Positions 1-13,639 are shown, counted from the first letter of the stretch. The stretch: 64,000 bases of DNA from Neurospora intermedia (GCA_037102815.1 BTPP01000002.1:682001-746000); one strand, 5' to 3'. A program made the numbers and translations. Notes: a model not told the origin generated them from the sequence alone.

Positions 1-7
1 TATATTT

Positions 8-124
8 GTTACTATATTAAAATAAAATCTAACGACCTAAGGTATAGCGTATAAGCTTTATTTAGAATTATTTATTACGTTTATTAGTATATTTATTACT
101 ATATTAGAATAAAATCCAACGACC
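8..124. repeat. Direct repeat pair, 87 bp apart
   Basis: A segment of about 30 bp (TTACTATATTA followed by AATAAAATC and ACGACC) occurs at about 8-37 and again at about 95-124 with only RIP-type differences. Nothing else is recognisable in the first 180 bases. Confidence 0.6.
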
Positions 125-184
125 CGGATATTCCATTATATTCAAATTATAAATATTCGGTTGCGAACTCTCTATTAATTAATT

Positions 185-1060
185 AGTATTATACTTTAAT
201 TAGAGCGAAGTTAAATATATAAAATTATTTTAATTCTTCGATATTTTTAGTATATTTAGTAATAAAGGGGGGGTTATATTTTGATTAGAGCGAAATTAAG
301 TATATAAAATTGTTTTAATTTGATATTTTATTTATTTTTTTACCTCTTAGAGATTTTAGGAAGACCGGGGGGGGGGGGGGTTGTATTTTAATTAGAGCGA
401 AGTTAAGTATATAAAATTATTTTAATTTAATATTATTTATTTTTCTACCTCTTAAAGATTTTAGGAAAATTAAGGGGGTTATACTTTAATTAGAGCGAAA
501 TTACCTCTTAAAAATTTTAAAAAGATTATTCTTAAATATTTTTTTTATATTTGGTACGGTAGTAGGTATTGGTACTATTACGTATTATATACTCTAATTA
601 GAGCGAAATTGCCTTTTAGAAATTTTAAGAAAATTATTTTTGAATATTCTTTCTATATTTAGTACGGTAGTAGGTATTAGTACTATTATATATTATGTAC
701 TTTAATTAGAGCGAAGTTACCTTTTAAAGATTTTAAGAAGATTATTATTTTTGTATTTAGTATAGGGGTGGGTATTAGTACTATTACATATAATATATTC
801 TAATGAGAGTGAAATTGCCTTTTAAAAATTTTAAAAAGATTATTATTTTTATATTTAGTATAGGGGTAAGTATTAGTATTATTACGTATAATATACTTTA
901 ATAAGAGCGAAATTGCCTCTTAAAGATTTTAAGAAAATTATTATTTTTATATTTAGTACGGGGGTAAGTATTAGTACTATTACGTATTATATACTCTAAT
1001 AAGAGTAAAATTACTTCTTAAAAATCTTAAGAAAATTCTTAAATATTTTTTCTATATTTT
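185..1060. repeat. Degenerate tandem array, unit about 95-110 bp, each unit with the CTCTAATTAGAGCGAA motif
   Basis: Copies of TTTAATTAGAGCGAA or CTCTAATTAGAGCGAA start near 193, 281, 389, 483, 592, 703, 799, 896 and 994. From about 480 the whole unit repeats: the motif, then a block like CCTTTTAAAGATTTTAAGAA, then a block containing TATTTAGTA and GGTATTAGTACTATTAC. Differences between units are mostly C/T and G/A, as RIP gives. The array lies just downstream of the frame U1 (- strand). A run of 14 G interrupts it at 367-380. Confidence 0.8.
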
Positions 1061-2145
1061 TATATCTCTTCTTAACGGAATTTAAAGTATAGTAACTCTA
1101 GAGTTTAGAGGTAATAGTTATAGTACGGAAAATAGTACTAATATTATTACTATTATATATAGAATTAACGGGGATTAGGTTTGGAGTGGGTACGAGTCCG
1201 TTGTATTCCGAAAGAGAATTACTACTTAGTATTTATTAAATTTTAAATTTATTATAAATAAAAAATACGGATAATAAATAGTATAGCGGAATTTACCTTA
1301 AAGTTGGAGTTGATAGCCGATTAACGGACGTTAATCCGGAAGTTCCTACTACTCTATAATAATTAAGTATTATATAAATATACGTTAATAATTTAGGTAG
1401 TAATAGGATTTGAAATAAGAATAATAATAATACGTAATTAAATTGGCGTTATTTTGTAATAGAGGGAGCCTTTAGTATTATATTAATATTTATCGAAAAA
1501 AGCGGACTATTTAAAAGTCTATATACTTTCTATTTACTAATCTTCTTTACGGGGGGGGTAATAATAGTAAATTATAACCTTCGATTTTCTTTAGGAATTT
1601 TTACGCTTCTTTAAATATAGAAGCGAAATCTACCTTAGTATAAATAGGGTTTTATAATAGGTAAACGAATTAATTCTACGAGTAAAGAAGTAAATTACCC
1701 TTTACTAATATTTAATAGAATATTCGTAAAATGGTCGTTATATTAGTATATTCTTCTTCGCTTTTATTACTATTACCCCCGTATCTACCTTCGATTTTCT
1801 TTAGGGATTTTTGCGTTTCTTTAAATATAAAAGCGAAATTTACTTTAGTATAAATAGGGTTTCGTAATAGGTAAATGAATTAATTCTACGAATAAAGAAG
1901 TAAATTGCCCTCTACTAATATTTAACGGGATATTCGTAAAATGGTCGTTATATTAGTATATTTTTCTTTACTTTTATTATTATTACCTCCGTATCCCTAT
2001 CTGCGGGTATTGCGGTATATAAAATAGACCTATTTAGTCTAGAAGCGCTTTATATAGATAGGTTTATTGGATATAAATAAGTATTTTAGAATCTTTTTAC
2101 AAGCTTTAAAGGGGAGTATAAGTAGGGGAAAAATATTTTTTCCGT
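1060..2145 (-). pseudogene. U1, distal (C-terminal) part: RIP-degraded unknown gene interrupted by GypA
   Basis: This is the end of the long - strand frame U1, whose main part is at 20,885-24,316. Removing GypA and one copy of its TCCGT target duplication joins the two parts in frame (...ISIGRKKYFSPTY...). The frame then runs about 360 codons to about 1,060; stops are TAA or TAG, mostly at positions fitting Gln. It includes an exact 210-bp (70-codon) tandem duplication containing YNDHFTNI and FTSLFVELI. A block like PPVKKISKQKVY echoes PPKKINQQKIY upstream of the insertion, so the repeated unit was probably larger. No domain is recognised. Function is unknown. Confidence 0.6.
1577..1996. repeat. 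Tandem duplication, 2 x 210 bp, inside U1
   Basis: ACCTTCGATTTTCTTTAG begins at 1,577 and again at 1,787, and similarity continues through both 210-bp copies to CCGTATC. The period equals 70 codons and keeps the U1 frame open, which supports coding origin before RIP. Confidence 0.85.
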
Positions 2146-2484
2146 TGTTATAGGGCATTCCTGGTGGATACCTAGATGCTCTGTCTTGTTATGGCAGCGG
2201 CTCGTTAGAGCGTATAGTTTGTTATATAAGAGTGTTCGTCCTATTAACCTCTATTAAGGTTGATGGATTATTAATTTATATTATATTAACCTTATATCTA
2301 TTTTACTTATATTTAGTGAAGTTATGTGCGAGGTCCTAGGTTGAGGCTTGCAATAGGTTTTATCTTTAACTTCCTTTAATAAAATTATTATTAATCGTTA
2401 TATACTATTGCTTTATTTAGCAATTAATTGTTTACTCTATTATTCTCTATTATTATTACTTATAAAATATATTTTTGTATAATA
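2146..2484 (+). repeat. GypA 5' LTR
   Basis: Starts TGTTATAGGGCATTCC and ends ...GTATAATA; aligns over its whole length with 20,541-20,879. Differences are mostly transitions (for example GGGCATTCCTGG against GGGTATTCCTAG). This copy is the less mutated at its start. Confidence 0.93.
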
Positions 2485-3800
2485 AATAGTACTTATAATT
2501 TAATTTTAAACCGACCTTATTATTCTTTACGTTTCTTCTTTTTATTGAGGAGGGAGATATATTAGGATTTAATAATAATTTATTAGATTTTTTAATTATT
2601 ATTTAGTTTTGTCCGTTTAGATTAAATATTTATATTTTTATTCTTCGGAGTTCCTTTTTTTTATTACTTTATTACTATTTATTTAGGTTTAAAAGTTAGA
2701 TTAAATAATATTAAAAATTAATTAGGTAAACCCCTAGGCGGCTTTTGACTTTTAGGAGGAAAGTCTAATATATAAAGTACATTAAATTATTAAATTCGCT
2801 ATTTACGAGTTGTAGTTTTACTATAAGGAAAGATTTTAACCTTTAGCCGCCGAGTTATTTATTAAGGTAGTATAGTTGCGTTTGAATAGAGAAACCGGTT
2901 ATATTAAAATTAAATTTAATTGGGCTGCTAATATTAGTAATAATATTTATAATAGAAAATAGATTATTAATTTGGATATAATAGATTACGAAATTTAATA
3001 GGTTTTATATAAATATTATTAATTGGTTGCTAATTATCCCGTTCTAATACGTTAAATTTGGCCCTTTACAGTTAAAGAAGGAGTATTATTATAATTGCAA
3101 AAGAAGAATTAGAAATAATTTATAGCCCGAATTAAGGCGAGTAACGTTATTATTAATATTGTTATTTAAGTGCCTATTCCGCTTAGTACCGGTAATATAA
3201 ATATTTATTCTTCTTTAGTAAATTTTTTAAATATTATTAGAATAGTTAATATATTAACTTTTATTAATTTAGTATAAGTTCCTATACTATCTTCTTTACC
3301 GTTTATATTTGTTGAATAATACGTTTAGTTAGGCCCGATTTAACGATCTTTTTCGCTAATAGAATTAATAGTTTTTCGAGTAAGTTCGGTTATTGAAATT
3401 ACTATTAGTATTATTTAATAATTAGCTACCAATTTTATTATTAGATATTTCGGAAACTTTATGCAAGCCGAAATTCTTCTACGCCTAGTATAGAAGTAAT
3501 AGTAGGAGTAGGTAAAATAGTATTTAGGAACGGTTCTTATTAACCCTTTTCCTATATAATTTATTAACTTAAATTAAAATATTATATATTTTACTTAATA
3601 CAATATAAAGACCGGAGGTAGATCTTCGAATTATTTATTTTATTTTATTTAATTAGTTTATAATATTATACGTTTAATTTAAAATAGTATAAAGTCCGGT
3701 TTTAGTTTTCTAGTATTCGTTACTATTAAATGTAATACTTTTTAGTTTTACGAGAATTTTATTATTTATTATAATTAGCGCTTTAGCGGTTTTGTTAGTC
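2485..3800 (+). other. GypA leader and possible start of gag
   Basis: This is the stretch between the 5' LTR and the clear gag frame. It is RIP-mutated and has partial open frames on the + strand. No primer-binding site complementary to a known tRNA end could be recognised after mutation. It probably holds the leader and the start of gag. Confidence 0.4.
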
Positions 3801-5350
3801 CTACTGGCGAAACGGTTATAATAGGCGCTAGGGACCTGTGTGATGCCGCTAGTTTGGTTAGTTAAATAAAAAATCTTTATATTAATTATATTAATTAGTA
3901 ACCCTTGTTTGAAAATGTTAATTAGTTTTTTATTTATTTGTACAAATATATACTAATTCCAATTATTAGTTGTAATATTTCCGGTTAAGCTTTGCGGATG
4001 AACTTTGAAGAGTTGATAGATTGGGTTCTAGTAGGCGAAAAGTAAGCGGAATAGTAAGGATTGCCGTTAATAATTCTAAATAACGGTAGCTATTTTCCTT
4101 CGGCTATTTTAAAGGTTCTTATATTTTATATACGTTTAGTTTTCTACTAGTATATTTATCCTACTAGTAACCCCTAAATTGTACGTTTCGACGTTGGTTT
4201 TAATACTTCTATTTTATTAGTCGAAGTTAATAGCGATAGTATAATAATAGATAATTCGGCGCTTTGCGAAATACTTAAAGATTTTTATAATTATATTAAG
4301 GAGTTGGAAGATTAGAATTAAACTTTCGCCGATTCTATTTTAAAGGTTGATACGGGTGTCCGTTAATCGGTTAAAGAAGAACTTTTTAAGGTTTTGGATA
4401 TTAGAATATATTTCTTTAACGTTAAACCTAATAAGATAAAGAAGGGTATTTATTAGGACGGTAAGATTAACGTTTATACTACCTTTTACAGATTTAGTAA
4501 TATAATTAAAGGGTATTTAAAGGATTATTTAGAGAAACGTTAAATTATTATTAATAACCTTAATTAATTATTCTATAGTATTACTTTATGTTAGTAGAGT
4601 TTTACCCTTTCTAAAGATAAATATAATAACTTTCGCGGTAGTTTTAATAAAATTCTTAATACGCTTAGTATTATTTTCGGAATTAAACCGTATAAAGCGT
4701 AGAAATAGTTGGATACGAATAAATTTATTGTAGAATTGTATAAAACCGACGTATTATTACTTTATAACTATTTAATTTAATTATTTCGGTATATCCGTCT
4801 TTGGGGAGATACATTGGATTTTTAATTTTATATTCGCTTGTAGAATAATTTGTACTTAGTAATATAAATTATATACGTTCCTCCGGAATAGAACGTTCGT
4901 TTTAGCGATTATATTAATAAAATCGAATAGAAGGTTAGGCCGATGCGCTATTAGCTTTTCAAATTATTAAAGAGCGGACGGTTAATTTATTATATTATTA
5001 ACGGTTCTAATAACGAAGATAATAATTTTAATATTTATACCAGCTTTTAGGGAAATTATAATAGTAGTAAGCCTTTCCGAAAGAATTTTTCTTTTTATAA
5101 TAGTAGGTTTAATAGTAAGATAGGCGGGAAATTTTATTTTAATAAAGGATTTAGGAATTTCGGCAATAAATTTAATAAGTACGATATAGGCTAGTCGGGT
5201 AATAATAATAGCCGCTAGCGTTATTAGGGTAAAAGATTTGAGCGCTATTAGGTTTTATAGGACGGCTATTATATTTATACTTCCATTACAATAGTTTTTG
5301 CAGATGACTTTAATATAAATAATAAGGTTTACTATTTATAGAATAAAGGT
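3800..5350 (+). pseudogene. gag: GypA gag, RIP-degraded
   Basis: One + strand frame can be followed through most of this region with TAA/TAG stops at Gln-like positions (for example ...FRYIRLWGDTLDF...). Toward its end the coding becomes Asn/Ser/Arg/Lys-rich (about 5,040-5,260), as expected for a basic nucleocapsid end of a Gag. I did not find an intact CCHC knuckle; RIP turns Cys and His codons into Tyr. Assignment rests on position before protease and reverse transcriptase. Confidence 0.6.
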
Positions 5351-5599
5351 TACTATTTTATTAGGGATTTCGAGGAAGAGGTAGAAGAGTTTATAGTAAA
5401 TATTTCTAAGGTTAAGTATAATAATAAACCTTTTACTTATTTTGCCGGCTATTTAACCCCTAATAAATTTTCGTTTCTTAGTATTTCGTTATTTTATATT
5501 CTTTTGCGTATAATAATTAACAAACCGGTAGTTATTTTTAATACAGTTCTTATTAGAAGTATTGATTCCAATAGGTTTGTACGACCCTTATTATTAAAT

Positions 5600-8500
5600 T
5601 TATTATCCGATACTAAATTTATAGCGATTCTTAAACGTTTAGAGAAGGCTTAAACGTTTTATAGGTCGTCCGATCCTTCGTTTAATAATCGAGTAACTTC
5701 TATTGAGAATAGTTAGAAGCCGCTTAATTAGGTTTAAATATTAAGGAAAATAAATATTTAAATAAATTTATTAACGTTAGCGGACGGACGGAAGTTCGAT
5801 TTATTGGAAGTATAGTATAAAAATTAATATACGCTATTTATTTTTACCGAAGGATAAACTATTGAGGTAATTCCGGATATTGTTCTTAGGAATAGGGAAA
5901 TAAATTTACGAAAAGTTATATTATATTTATAGGTCGATATTAAGTCTAATTTTAGTATACCCGTCGTTATTGTATGTTTTAATTTAGGTTGTTTATTAAT
6001 AGTAGTAAGTAAAGTATTTATTGAGGAGTTTTTACCGAATATAAGATATAAAGTAGTATTGTTTAGTATTATAAAGGGTATTAATTCGAAGATTGTTATT
6101 AATATAATTACGGAATTTAATTTTTATATAGAAGGAAAGGTTAATAGTATTAAGGTTAATAGGTACTTTTAAATATCCACTTTAATTATTAATAAATTAG
6201 GCCCGAATATATTGTTAGGAATAGACTTCCTTCGTTACTATAATACGAAGTTGGACTTTAATATTATTTTATATTCTTTTAAATTAGTTTTTAGTATAAA
6301 AGTTTAGGGTAAAGTTTATTTTAAAAGAATTGAAGGGGGGGAGGACGTTTTTATTGCTAAAGTTTTTACTAAGTCTAATATTTTATTATTAGGAGGGTAG
6401 TTAGGAATTATCCTAGTGAAATATAGTACCTAATTTAATAATTGGTATAGCCTAGGTAAATATCCTACTTATAATTTTTATATATAATATCCTTATTTGC
6501 TGGACGCTACTATAGATAGTAAGATTTATAAAGTTGTATTGTATTTAAACTAATCTAAAGAGTTAGTATTTATTTTTAGAGGAATTTGGATAGGTATAAT
6601 TATACGACTATTGTATAAAGTTAATAAAATTACTATATTAATTAATACTTCGGACGTAGCTTTTTTCATTTTTAAAGTATAAATTGGATTTATTTAAGAG
6701 TAATACATTATATTTATTAATAGGGCCGTCGAAGACGAAAAGGAAGAGGCTATTAGGAAAAGTACCTTTGAGGTACCTTCCTACGGAATTACTAAATTTA
6801 TTAATATTAAAATTATTTTTTCCGAAGTAGGTATTAATATTTATAATACGGATTCTAAATTCTTAAAGTAAATTAAGAGCCTCCTGGATAAGTACGTCGA
6901 TATTTTTAGAGATAGAAGGATTGTACTAATAAAAGAAGAAAATAAAATATATATTAATTTAGTTGAGGGATAGTAGAATTAGCGAAGGATCGTTAGGCTT
7001 TACCCTTTGGGTGTTAAGGATTGTGAATTTCTTAATAAAGAGTATAATAAAATGTACGTTTAGGGTAAAATATTATTTATATTATAATTAATTCTTATTA
7101 TTTATTTAGTATTTATTATTTGGAGAAAAATTAATAGAGTCGATAAAGGGCGTATTATAGTTAATCTTCGCCCGTTTAATAGTATTATTATATTTAACGT
7201 ATACCCTTTACCCAATTAAAAAGATATTATTAATATTATAATCGGTAAAAAGTTTTTTTCGATCTTTAATATTATTGGATTCTTTTATTAATTGCCTATT
7301 TTTATTAAATATTGCAATTGTATAGTAGTTATTAGCCCGCGAGGTTTTGAATAATTTAATATTGTATTAATAGGCTTTAAAAATTCTCTAGTATTTATAT
7401 AAAAATTTATAGATAGGTTATTCTTCGAGTATTATTCCTTTGTATATACTTATATTAATAATATTATTATTTTTAGTAATATTTAGGAAGAATACCTTAT
7501 TTATTTAGCTATTATTATAGATTTCCTTAATAAATATTATATTTATATTAGTACTAATAAATCTTTTGTAGGGTATTTTTTAATATAATTGTTAAGTAAT
7601 ATTATTAATAGAGAAGGTCGTAAACGTACGGAAGATTGTATTAAGGCCTTTTAGAAATTAACCTTTCCTAATACGTTTAATAGTTTTAAAATTTACTTTA
7701 GTATAGTTGGGTAGTTATATTAAAGTATACTATAGTTTATTATTAAGGAGGAACTATTTAATCGAAGAAAGATTGAGTTATTAAGGCGAGTATACGAATT
7801 GGGTGATTTGTAGGTAGGTTTAATAAAGTAAGTACAATAGGTATATACTTTTAAAGTTAAGTTCAAGCTAATACCCGAAGAATATAAAGCCTTTTATATT
7901 ATATAGGAAAATTTGTATAATTAAGTATATTTTTTTTACTATATGAAAAGTAATATATTTTTTATTAAAATTAATATTAGTAGTTTAGTTTATAGTATTT
8001 ATATTTTTTAATTTAAGTACCTATGGGACGGGGAATTTATTCTTGGAATGAGTAAAATTCTATTGACTATGATTAAACCGGTGTGTTTCCTGTTAAGATT
8101 GATGTTCCTAGCCGAGAAGAAATACGGTTCTATAGAAATAGAAATTATAGTTATTATTTAGGCCCTACGGAAACTTCGAAAGATGGTTCAATTTAACGAA
8201 TATTAGGTTAACGTTATTATTAATTATATTTTTACTACCGGGATTATTAAGTATATTTTATTATATACAATAAATTTAGTTAAAGTTAATTTAAAGTTTG
8301 TAAATGCTATTAATTGGGCGTTATAGTTCAATTTGAATGTGTTCTATATTTTTAGACTATTGAATATCGTGCCGGATATATTATTAAAATTATTAATTAT
8401 TAAGACTACAGATAAGAATAATATTTCCGACGAGTTGGCCGATATTTAGTTTAATTTTATAGAAGTATAGAACGTTAATTATTAGAATAGTTTTAATACC

Positions 8501-10170
8501 TTTTTATTTATATATATTGAAGTTGTCCCGGATATACGTTAAATTTCGCCAATTATTGTACTGGAATTTCGTTAATAGTTGATTGAGGTTTATTTTGAAG
8601 ATTTTAAATATATTAGAGTTTTCCGGCTGATTGATAAAATTGACGCTTTAGGGTATATTTATATATAATAATCGGGAAAGTACCTAAATTTACTAGCGGG
8701 CCCCTATTTATTCGAGAATAGGTTGCTTTATTATATTAATTATTAAAATGTACGTTAGTTGTATATTCCTTGGATTTGTATATAAAAGATATTAGAGTTA
8801 GTATATAATAAAAAATATTATTTTAGAATTAATTAGATAATAGATAATTTAGTATACTTCTATATAAGGTGAAAGATTTGGATGGTACGTAAGTACGTTA
8901 AATATTGTAAGGTTTACCGTTAAAATTAGCGGGATAGGTAGCCGACCTTTAGAGAATTATTACTAATTCGGACGTTCTTAAGGCCGTTTTATATAGTTAC
9001 TATAGATTTTGTTATTAATATACTAATAGTTAAAGCGGCCGGTACTATATAGGTTTTAGAAGGTTTCCCGGAATTTAATATTATATATATTATTATTTAT
9101 AAATTTAGTAAGAAGGTATTACTTATAGTTAAATATTTTACTTATAGTGTGTAGGAATAGGCTAAGGTATTGCTTTAGATTTTATAGCTTTATAACTAGG
9201 GTTTATTAATAGCTATTATTAATAACCGAGATTTTAAATTTATTTTTACTATTTAGAAGAGTATCTTCGAGGTATTGGTTGTTAATTTATTGTTTTTAAC
9301 AGCCTACTACGCTTAGACGGACAGATAGTTAGAAAGAACGAACTAGACTATTAAAATAGTTATTTATATATAATATACAACGAATATTGTTCTTTGGACG
9401 TTAATATTAGTAATATTATAATATTATTTAAATAATACTATTTAATTTATTATTAGGTTATTATTAAATAAGTTAGTATACGGTTTTAAATTACGGGCGG
9501 TTTTCGATTTGCTTATACCGGATAATTAGGAAGCTACTATAGCGGAGTCTTTGGCTATTATCCGTTAAGAATATTAATTCGAGGCTATAGAGTTTATTAA
9601 TTGGATTGGAATAATTATTAAAGAATAATATAATTCTAAATATTCTTTAATAGTATTCGATATAGGTAATAAGGTTTATTTGCGTTTGGGTAAAGGTTAT
9701 TATTTATTTAGAAGTTTGAAGAAGAAGTAGTTAGTAGAGAGAATAGGCCCTTATTGGATTTTTAAGAAAGTTAGCCTATTGGCTTATAAGTTCGATTTGC
9801 TTGGTACTTGGTATACCTATTTTATTATTTTTATAGTATATCTTTATAAGCTAGTATAGGGTTCCGATCCTTTTAATTACGAGGTTCTACTATTGTTGCT
9901 GGTTAAAATTAATAGTTAAGAGGAATAGGAAGTTGAAAATTTTGTAGTTAGAAGTTAGGGACCGTTAAATGTATAATATTTAATTAAATAAATTAAGTAT
10001 TAAGATAAGGATAATATATAGGAATTATATAGTAAATTTATAAGGAATTCGAAGGAGTTAGTAAAGGACTTTAATATAGAATATTTATTAGAGTTATTAT
10101 TTAAAAGTAATTATAGAAGGGTAATTTAGTACGTTAGTAGTATAATTTAATAGAGGTGCTATTAAGATAA
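5600..10170 (+). pseudogene. pol: GypA pol: protease, reverse transcriptase, RNase H, integrase, chromodomain; RIP-degraded
   Basis: The polyprotein would copy the element RNA and integrate the DNA. A protease tail LGIDFLRYYNTKLDF lies near 6,215. Reverse transcriptase is at about 6,960-7,600 (YPLGVKD, RLNSI, VYPLPN, then YINNI in place of YxDD; Asp to Asn is a RIP product). Integrase is at about 8,740-9,420, with TIDFV, NNRDFKF and ERTNQ-like signatures of the D-D-E core. A chromodomain-like end (YLIK*IKY*DKDNI, stars at Trp or Gln positions) is near 9,970-10,040. It is followed by the unusual ORF3 rather than by the LTR. It cannot encode a full protein. Confidence 0.93.
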
Positions 10171-10719
10171 ATAAAGGAAGTGACTGTTTTTTCGTTAAAA
10201 GAGGGGGAGGTTATTAGAAATTATAAAAATTTGAGAGTTTTTTCCTTTATTTTATATTTTATTTTTATTTTCGTTATATATTTCCGTAGGAAGTTATATT
10301 TTTTATAACTTTTTATTAAGATTTTTAGAATTCTATTTAGAAGTACGTTTAAGTAGAGGTAAGTTTGGTATTAGTAGTATATAGGATAATATATTGTACG
10401 CTATTTATAATTTTAATTAAAATATTTTCTATTTTAATTAGGTAAGTAAGTACAGTCGTATAGAAGTAATAGTAATTACGGTTATATATAGTAAACGGCC
10501 CCGGTAGGTAGGTATTTGTAGAGGAAGAGTTTTGGTACGTATATATAATTTTTAAAAGAAATTAAAATTATTTAACTATTTTTACCCTTTCTCTTTTTTA
10601 TTTTAGTAATTTTACTATTACTTACCTAGTCCTTGCAATATTCAACCCTACTACGGCCCTTATTGTATAGTAATTTTGTTAGATTAATTGTTGTTTATTA
10701 ATTTACTTTATTTTATATT

Positions 10720-11771
10720 TGTTAATTACGACTTTAGTATATTAAAATAGCCGATATTAATATAGAATCCCCGCCGTTGGTTAACGATACGATTATTGCC
10801 CTTAACGATTGGATTAACGGTTTTAATTGCGATAGTAATTTGTATAGTTTTATTGTAGACCGGTAGTTCGCTTTATAATTGTTCGAATATAACCCTTAGT
10901 TTAGTATATTAGTTAATATAGTAAAATGTTTTAACCGTTATACTATTGACGGTATTCCTAGTAAGATTGTTAGTTTGGGAATTAATAGTATATACGTTAT
11001 ACTATTTAATTTTATAGCCGACCTTATTAAATAGATAAATATAATTTTATTCGGACAATTCTTTAATTACGTCCGTTATAAGTATATTATTAATACGTTT
11101 AATAATTTTGGTTAAGATTATACCCCCTATAATCCGTTTGTTCGTTTCCTTAAGTCTTTTGGTACTACCTAGGGCGTTTTGGTATACAATTTTAAAAAGA
11201 CGGATAATAGTAGATATATAGTACTAATTTTGATTATTAATTATCTTTTTATACTATATAAGAATAAATTGTACTCCGTTTTGTATAGTACTATCGATCG
11301 TATAAACGAATTGATCGACCTGGATATAGTAATTTTATATTTTATTAAGGGTAATCTTGCCTATTTTACGTCCGTATTCTTATTAAATAGACTCCCTAAG
11401 GATTTAATTCTTAGTAGTTACTATAAACCTTAGTAAAAATAGGTATTTAATACTATTATTAGTTTTAATAATATTTAGATTTGGGAATTGTATTTTGGTG
11501 GAGAGTTTGATTTAATTTATACGATAGTAGTTAAATTCGGCGACGTTATCTTCGGAAAAGGATATATAAAGGAGTTTATTATTATTAGTAAGTATTTTTA
11601 GGCGCGCTTCCTACCGGTTTTCTATATAGTTTACTTTAATAGCCGTATTATTAGGAGTAGCGATTTCAATTTCTCTAAAATTTAAGAGTATAAAGAGATC
11701 GCTTAATTAATTAGTAAGGCTTATAAAGTTTTATAGTTAGTAGTTAGACTAGCCTCTATCCTATCTTATAT
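10720..11771 (+). pseudogene. GypA ORF3, first part: extra frame downstream of pol
   Basis: A + strand frame opens near 10,720 (IADINIESPPLVNDT) and runs to the GypB insertion with stops only of the Gln or Trp type. A stretch of 84 codons at 11,179-11,433 is entirely stop-free. The frame continues at 19,256. Gypsy elements of fungi normally end shortly after integrase or chromodomain, so this is additional. I see no recognisable domain. An envelope-like or accessory role would be a guess. Confidence 0.65.
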
Positions 11772-12032
11772 TGTAAGGGGTGCAGCACAGTTGGCACAGA
11801 TGCTGGCCTCAATTAATCGATAAGGTTCTACGAAGAAGAAAAGAGGGTAAAAGAGCGCCCTCTGGGCGGGCATAGCCAGCTGTCCCTTTTCAAGGGACGT
11901 GCGTACGCGTACGGGCCGTCGGGGTGCCGCAGCGGCAAGCGACCTGATTGGTCGTATTAGCTGCCGGCCGGTTGGGATTCGGATTGGCGAGACTATTAGT
12001 TACTCTAACTATAGGTAATAAGCCCTATAATA
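11772..12032 (-). repeat. GypB 3' LTR
   Basis: Reads TGTAAGGGGTGCAGCACAG... on the + strand. GC-rich for the region because it has many CpG and few RIP targets. The half next to the element interior (from about 11,985) is clearly more C-to-T/G-to-A mutated than the outer half. Confidence 0.93.
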
Positions 12033-12395
12033 TTAGCCCCCTCCTCCCTTCTAATTAGAAGATTATTTATAAGCCTATATTCTGTTATGTATACCCCTAA
12101 AATTAGACGATAAGCTTCCTCCTTACTACTACTTGTATTGCGCTTGAGTAATTTATATCTCTTAAATCGCTCCTTCTCCTTTTTTCTCTTCTTCTTTCCT
12201 CCTTTTTTAACGAAACTATAACCTTTTACTATAAGTATCCCTAATACCGCTATCCTTCTATTATTCTATCCCTCGCCCTACTTTTCTCTTATTCTTTTAC
12301 TACCCCCTTCCTTTACTACTCTCCGGTATTTTATTTTGTTGTTCACTCTATTTTTACTTTATTTTTACGCTAATATAATAATAATAATTTTTAAA
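12033..12395. other. GypB 3' untranslated region with polypurine tract on the - strand
   Basis: Begins with the pyrimidine run that is the complement of the polypurine tract, followed by pyrimidine-rich sequence. This would also be the upstream region of the antisense frame starting at 12,396. A short TTCTAATTAGAA palindrome lies at about 12,049-12,060. Confidence 0.6.
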
Positions 12396-13600
12396 ATGTC
12401 CGGTATTCCTAATTAGCCTAGTTTTAATTAATTTATATAATTTTAGTAATTTTAATAGTTCTTATAATAGTAATAGCGGTAAGGCTCCTCCTCCGCCCTG
12501 CCCGCGATTCCTACTCCGGCTCCTAAGAAGTTTAAAATCCTTAAGCCGGTTTAAACCCGGCTTAGTACAATTATAATTGGTATTAGTAAGACTACTACCA
12601 ATAATGCAATTTTAGCCCTCGTTACTAAAGTAGTTGAGTTTTAGTTTAGTTAGTATATTTACTACCTCTCTTGTAGATACAATTGTATTGTTACTCCTAC
12701 GGGTAATTCGGCTACCGCTTGTCTACTTTATTAATATAGTAAGGTAGTTTGTAAATTAATTTTAGCTTGGGCTTAGAATACCTTTGCGGCCTAATATACC
12801 GTCGGTTATATCTCCGGTCCCTAACGGACTATCTTTTTAGCTACCTTTAAAGCGTTACCGGGTCTCTTTCTCTTAGAGGAGAAGGGCTTTATTCCTACGT
12901 AAGTTATATATTTCTTTTTTACTCTATAATATCGGCTCTAATTCTCTTTATAGTGGCTCTTGGGGTAGAGTTGGTATTGAGGCGGCCGTCGTCCGTTTAT
13001 TAAGTCCCTTTATCGAGCCCGGCGATTCCGGCGCTAATTTTTTATTAGGAATTAAGCTAGCTGAACTCTAGAAGAGGATGGCTGCCCTAGAGTTTAATAT
13101 AGATAAAGTAAAGTGGGTAGCGGACCCCCCTATTATAAAATCGATAAATAAATTTATCGATTAATATAATAATGAATTTAAAGAGAAGAAGAAGAAGAAG
13201 AAAGAAACGGTTATTATTATTGTTACTACCGCTAAGATTCCCGCCCCGGTGGCCGGCCCCTCCGGTACCTAACCTAAATGTTGTTTTTTAATTTATAAAA
13301 AGGATAATACTCCTAGTAAACGCCTTTATACTAATAACCCCGCTACTACTACCCTTCGCGGATTCGAGTAATAGGATACCCTTATCCCCTAACTACCCTT
13401 CGGGGTCCGTCCTTCGGACGGTATTCGCCCGCTCCCCTCGCTACTACCTAATATACGCCCGGAGAATATTCGCCCCTACGATATATACGAACCTACGTTA
13501 GAGAACCTTATTAACGGAGGAAGGGAGGATATTAGCTCTTTTAATATAAATAGCGCTATAAGGGATTTACTAAATAATAATATTATAAAGGATATTTAAT
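12396..13600 (+). pseudogene. GypB antisense ORF (opposite to pol), RIP-degraded
   Basis: An ATG at 12,396 (MSGIPN...) opens a + strand frame whose stops are nearly all TAA/TAG in Gln-like places. The N-terminus is Gln-rich, followed by a Pro/Lys linker (PAPKKFKILKP). The middle includes LILAWAQNTFAAQY and ALPGLFLLEEKGF. The frame slips by one base in a T run near 12,910-12,920 and continues with GIEAAVVRLLSPFIEPGDSG, IKLAELQKRMAALEFNIDKV and a poly-Lys stretch, ending near 13,600. The LAEL...LEFNI part looks like a coiled coil. The layout resembles the antisense frames of GypC and GypD. No known domain is recognised. Confidence 0.62.
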
Positions 13601-13639
13601 ATTTTAGGGTAGTTTTAGGTTTGGCCCGAATAAAATTTT

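Noticed and set aside
11179-11433. Stop-free 84-codon + strand frame that could be taken as a small gene
   Set aside because: It is a fragment of GypA ORF3, which continues in frame on both sides with RIP-type stops.
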